DNA from: Eubacteriaceae bacterium UBA4266 | Lineage (GTDB): Bacteria; Bacillota; Clostridia; Eubacteriales; Eubacteriaceae | Direction of reading: 5' to 3' | Assembly (NCBI GenBank): GCA_002396065.1 | Contig: DGWE01000024.1 | Coordinates: 1 to 8,222, forward strand | DNA: 8,222 bases | In this document: positions 6,038 to 8,222 of the stretch, piece by piece | Layout: every line of letters begins with the position of its first letter | Numbering within the stretch: the first letter of the stretch is position 1 | The notes under the pieces: model-generated | Seen by the model: only the letters and a program-made list of their open reading frames with translations | Database searches by the model: none | What the model was told of the DNA's origin: nothing | Program-made: the position numbers and the translations under genes

Positions 6038-6057
6038 AAAGACAAGGCGCTCGTAAA
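6028..6057 (-). promoter_or_regulatory. Promoter of etfBA
   Basis: On the minus strand, TTTACG (6057-6052), 18 nt, then TACAAT (6033-6028), with TGT directly before it (extended -10). The predicted start near 6021 gives a leader of about 68 nt. The -35 is weak, which fits dependence on an activator bound to the repeats just upstream. Confidence 0.55.
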
Positions 6058-6062
6058 GGGTT

Positions 6063-6094
6063 TTAATGGCGAATTAATGCAAATTTAATGCAAA
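6063..6094. repeat. Three 11-bp-phased direct repeats (TTAATG) next to the etfBA -35
   Basis: TTAATG occurs at 6063, 6074 and 6085, each exactly 11 bp apart; the last two copies extend to TTAATGCAAA. On the minus strand these read CATTAA three times and end 5 nt before the -35 at 6057. Direct repeats at helical period next to a weak -35 are the usual layout for PhoB/OmpR-family response regulators. A further AATGCAAAT is at 6151-6159. Confidence 0.5.
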
Positions 6095-6113
6095 AAATTA
6101 CCAATATTTTGCA
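6089..6113. repeat. Inverted repeat in the etfB-ispF gap
   Basis: TGCAAAAAATT (6089-6099) and AATATTTTGCA (6103-6113) pair at 10 of 11 positions around ACC. It overlaps the third TTAATG repeat and has no T-run, so it is more likely a protein site than a terminator. Apart from the items listed, the 331-bp gap 5954-6284 holds no gene I can support. Confidence 0.3.
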
Positions 6114-6181
6114 CACTTGAAGAAAAAGTAACCGTTTATAGGCTATGTCAAATGCAAATCGGGGATTGACCAAAAATCAGG

Positions 6182-6211
6182 TTGAAGGGGAGAAGGGAAT
6201 AAGCGTATAAT
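6182..6211 (+). promoter_or_regulatory. Promoter of the ispF-mtnN-alr operon
   Basis: TTGAAG (6182-6187), 18 nt, then a perfect TATAAT (6206-6211). The start is expected near 6218, giving a leader of about 67 nt. The leader contains a direct repeat CAATCAG (6230-6236 and 6244-6250) of unknown meaning. Confidence 0.6.
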
Positions 6212-6284
6212 AAATGAAACAATTGAAGACAATCAGGCTGTGTCAATCAGCATAGTTTTGAGAGATAGCGGGGGTTAATTTAAA

Positions 6285-6788
6285 ATGACAACCAATCAGA
6301 TAACCGCGCAGCCGATCCGCGTCGGCATCGGCTACGACGTGCACGCCTTTGAGGATGGCCGGCCGCTGATCCTCGGCGGGGTGCACATTCCCGGCCACGC
6401 TGGACTGGCGGGCCACTCGGACGCCGACGTGCTGCTGCACGCGGTGATGGACAGCCTCCTCGGGGCATTGGCCCTCGGCGATATCGGCGCCCATTTTCCG
6501 GACACCGACGAAAAGTACGCCGGAGCGGACAGCATGGCGCTGACCGATCAGGTCTGGCGGCTGATCGACGGGGCCGGCTATAAAATCGGCAACGTCGACG
6601 CCATCGTCGTCGCCCAGGCGCCGAAAATGGCGCCCCATATCCCGGCGATGCGGGCCAACATCGCGGCCTGCCTGCGGGCGGACGTCTCGCAGATCAGCGT
6701 GAAGGCGACGACGGAGGAACATTTGGGATTTACCGGAAGGGAGGAAGGCATCGCGGCCAAGGCTGTCGCGTGCCTGATAAAAAAATGA
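6285..6788 (+). CDS. ispF: 2-C-methyl-D-erythritol 2,4-cyclodiphosphate synthase
   Basis: Fifth enzyme of the MEP isoprenoid pathway in the cytoplasm; it closes CDP-methylerythritol 2-phosphate to the cyclic diphosphate and releases CMP. The homotrimer active site is intact in the 167-residue sequence: metal ligands D18 and H20 in GIGYDVHAF and H52 in [14 protein letters not shown], the [12 protein letters not shown] segment, GAHFPDTD (68-75), and the cytidine-binding C-terminal [17 protein letters not shown] with T142, T143, E145 and R152. Numbering is shifted by ten from E. coli because of a short N-terminal extension ([10 protein letters not shown]) before the usual start of the fold. The start ATG 6285 is preceded only by GGGGG at 6270-6274, 10 nt away, a poor ribosome site, so translation may be modest. 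It is the first gene of the operon. The stop overlaps the mtnN start as ATGA. IspD is not adjacent. Confidence 0.96.
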   Translation: MTTNQITAQPIRVGIGYDVHAFEDGRPLILGGVHIPGHAGLAGHSDADVLLHAVMDSLLGALALGDIGAHFPDTDEKYAGADSMALTDQVWRLIDGAGYKIGNVDAIVVAQAPKMAPHIPAMRANIAACLRADVSQISVKATTEEHLGFTGREEGIAAKAVACLIKK

Positions 6789-7501
6789 TCGGAATTGTTG
6801 CGGCCATGCAGGAAGAAGCCGACGCCTTCGCGCGCTGGATGCAGGACACCAGCAGCTTTACGAAGGCCGGCGTGGATTTCGTCACCGGGAAAATCGGCGG
6901 CAATGACGTCACGCTTGTGGCGTCGGGTCTCGGCAAGGTCAACGCCGCACTGTGCACTCAGATCCTGATCGACTGCTACGGCGCCGACCCGGTCATCAGC
7001 TTCGGCGTGGCCGGCGGCATCGGCGAAGGTCTCGCTTTCGGCGAGCTCATCGTCAGCACCGACGCGGCGGCCTACGGCTTCGAGCCGGACAAGGGCGGAC
7101 TCAAACCCGTGGACGTGCCCTTTATGAATGGGACGGTCTACTCGGCGGACCAGAAGCTCGTCGCGGACGCGGTGCAGGCGGCTGAAAAACTAAAGCTTAA
7201 ATACCGCAAAGGCCGGGTGCTCACCGACGACCGGGTTCTGGCGGATTCCAAGCTCAAGGCGGCGCTGCGGCAGCATTTCAAAGCCGAATGCGTCGAGATG
7301 GAAGGCGCGGCCGTCGCCCAGACGGCTCAGGCCAACGGCGTGTCCTGGCTGATTCTCCGCGGGATATCCGATCTGGCGGACGAAAACATGCAGGGCACCT
7401 ACGATAATCATTACGGAAAAGCCATCGAAGCGGCCGCGGCCACCGCGGTGGCTGTGTGTCTGGTTCAGGACGCGCAGACGGGCTGCGCGTCACAGCAGTA
7501 A
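6785..7501 (+). CDS. mtnN: 5'-methylthioadenosine / S-adenosylhomocysteine nucleosidase
   Basis: Cytoplasmic nucleosidase that removes adenine from methylthioadenosine, S-adenosylhomocysteine and 5'-deoxyadenosine, relieving product inhibition of SAM and radical-SAM enzymes. The 238-residue protein begins [15 protein letters not shown], matching the family opening with catalytic-site E11. [10 protein letters not shown] (47-56) and SFGVAGGIG (72-80) form the ribosyl pocket, [12 protein letters not shown] holds E173, and [10 protein letters not shown] holds the catalytic D196, equivalent to E174 and D197 of E. coli. Length and motifs agree with a full enzyme. ATG 6785 was preferred because its ATGA overlap with the ispF stop (TGA 6786-6788) signals translational coupling; there is no clear ribosome site of its own. 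A GTG at 6770 would add five residues and a 19-nt overlap, and is less like the family start. alr follows after 40 nt without a terminator. Confidence 0.93.
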   Translation: MIGIVAAMQEEADAFARWMQDTSSFTKAGVDFVTGKIGGNDVTLVASGLGKVNAALCTQILIDCYGADPVISFGVAGGIGEGLAFGELIVSTDAAAYGFEPDKGGLKPVDVPFMNGTVYSADQKLVADAVQAAEKLKLKYRKGRVLTDDRVLADSKLKAALRQHFKAECVEMEGAAVAQTAQANGVSWLILRGISDLADENMQGTYDNHYGKAIEAAAATAVAVCLVQDAQTGCASQQ

Positions 7502-7541
7502 AAAATCGTTACATTATATAGAAAGAAAATTAGAGGCAATC

Positions 7542-8222
<681 letters not shown>

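Overview
The window looks like chromosomal DNA of a moderately high-GC anaerobic Firmicute of the Clostridia, perhaps Eubacteriaceae-like. This is inferred from a stand-alone etfB-etfA pair of the clostridial type, GGAGG-type ribosome binding sites before most genes, clear TTGACA/TATAAT promoters in AT-rich gaps, U-tailed hairpin terminators, and a single-membrane-style efflux adaptor with a cytoplasmic N-terminus. I cannot name the species from the sequence.

Layout. 1-274 (-): start of a membrane fusion (efflux adaptor) gene running off the left edge, with its own promoter and a near-perfect operator-like palindrome. 393-1256 (-): class II fructose-bisphosphate aldolase (fba), with promoter and terminator. 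1451-2740 and 2800-3729 (+): an HD-domain dGTPase-like gene followed by a prephenate dehydrogenase, divergent from fba and probably co-transcribed. 3730-4118: a gene-free gap with a strong promoter, a predicted structured RNA of about 165 nt and a U-tailed terminator. This is the best candidate for something undescribed. 4119-5953 (-): etfB-etfA, read from a promoter at about 6028-6057 with a Rex-like box and three phased direct repeats. 5954-6284: divergent regulatory gap. 6285 to the end (+): ispF, mtnN and a partial alr in one apparent operon with a 4-nt overlap and then a 40-nt gap.

How the genes work together. The annotated proteins are mostly core metabolism: glycolysis (Fba), dNTP pool control (Dgt), tyrosine synthesis (TyrA), flavin-based electron transfer (EtfAB), isoprenoid precursors (IspF), SAM/adenosyl by-product salvage (MtnN) and D-alanine for peptidoglycan (Alr). 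IspF (undecaprenyl carrier precursor) and Alr both feed cell-wall synthesis.

The most interesting material is in the gaps: a likely CU-rich regulatory RNA at 3831-3997, the redox and response-regulator-like sites upstream of etfBA, and the operator of the efflux gene. Starts were moved inward from the longest possible ORF for fba, dgt and mtnN, because ribosome binding sites, a promoter or an ATGA overlap point to the internal codon.
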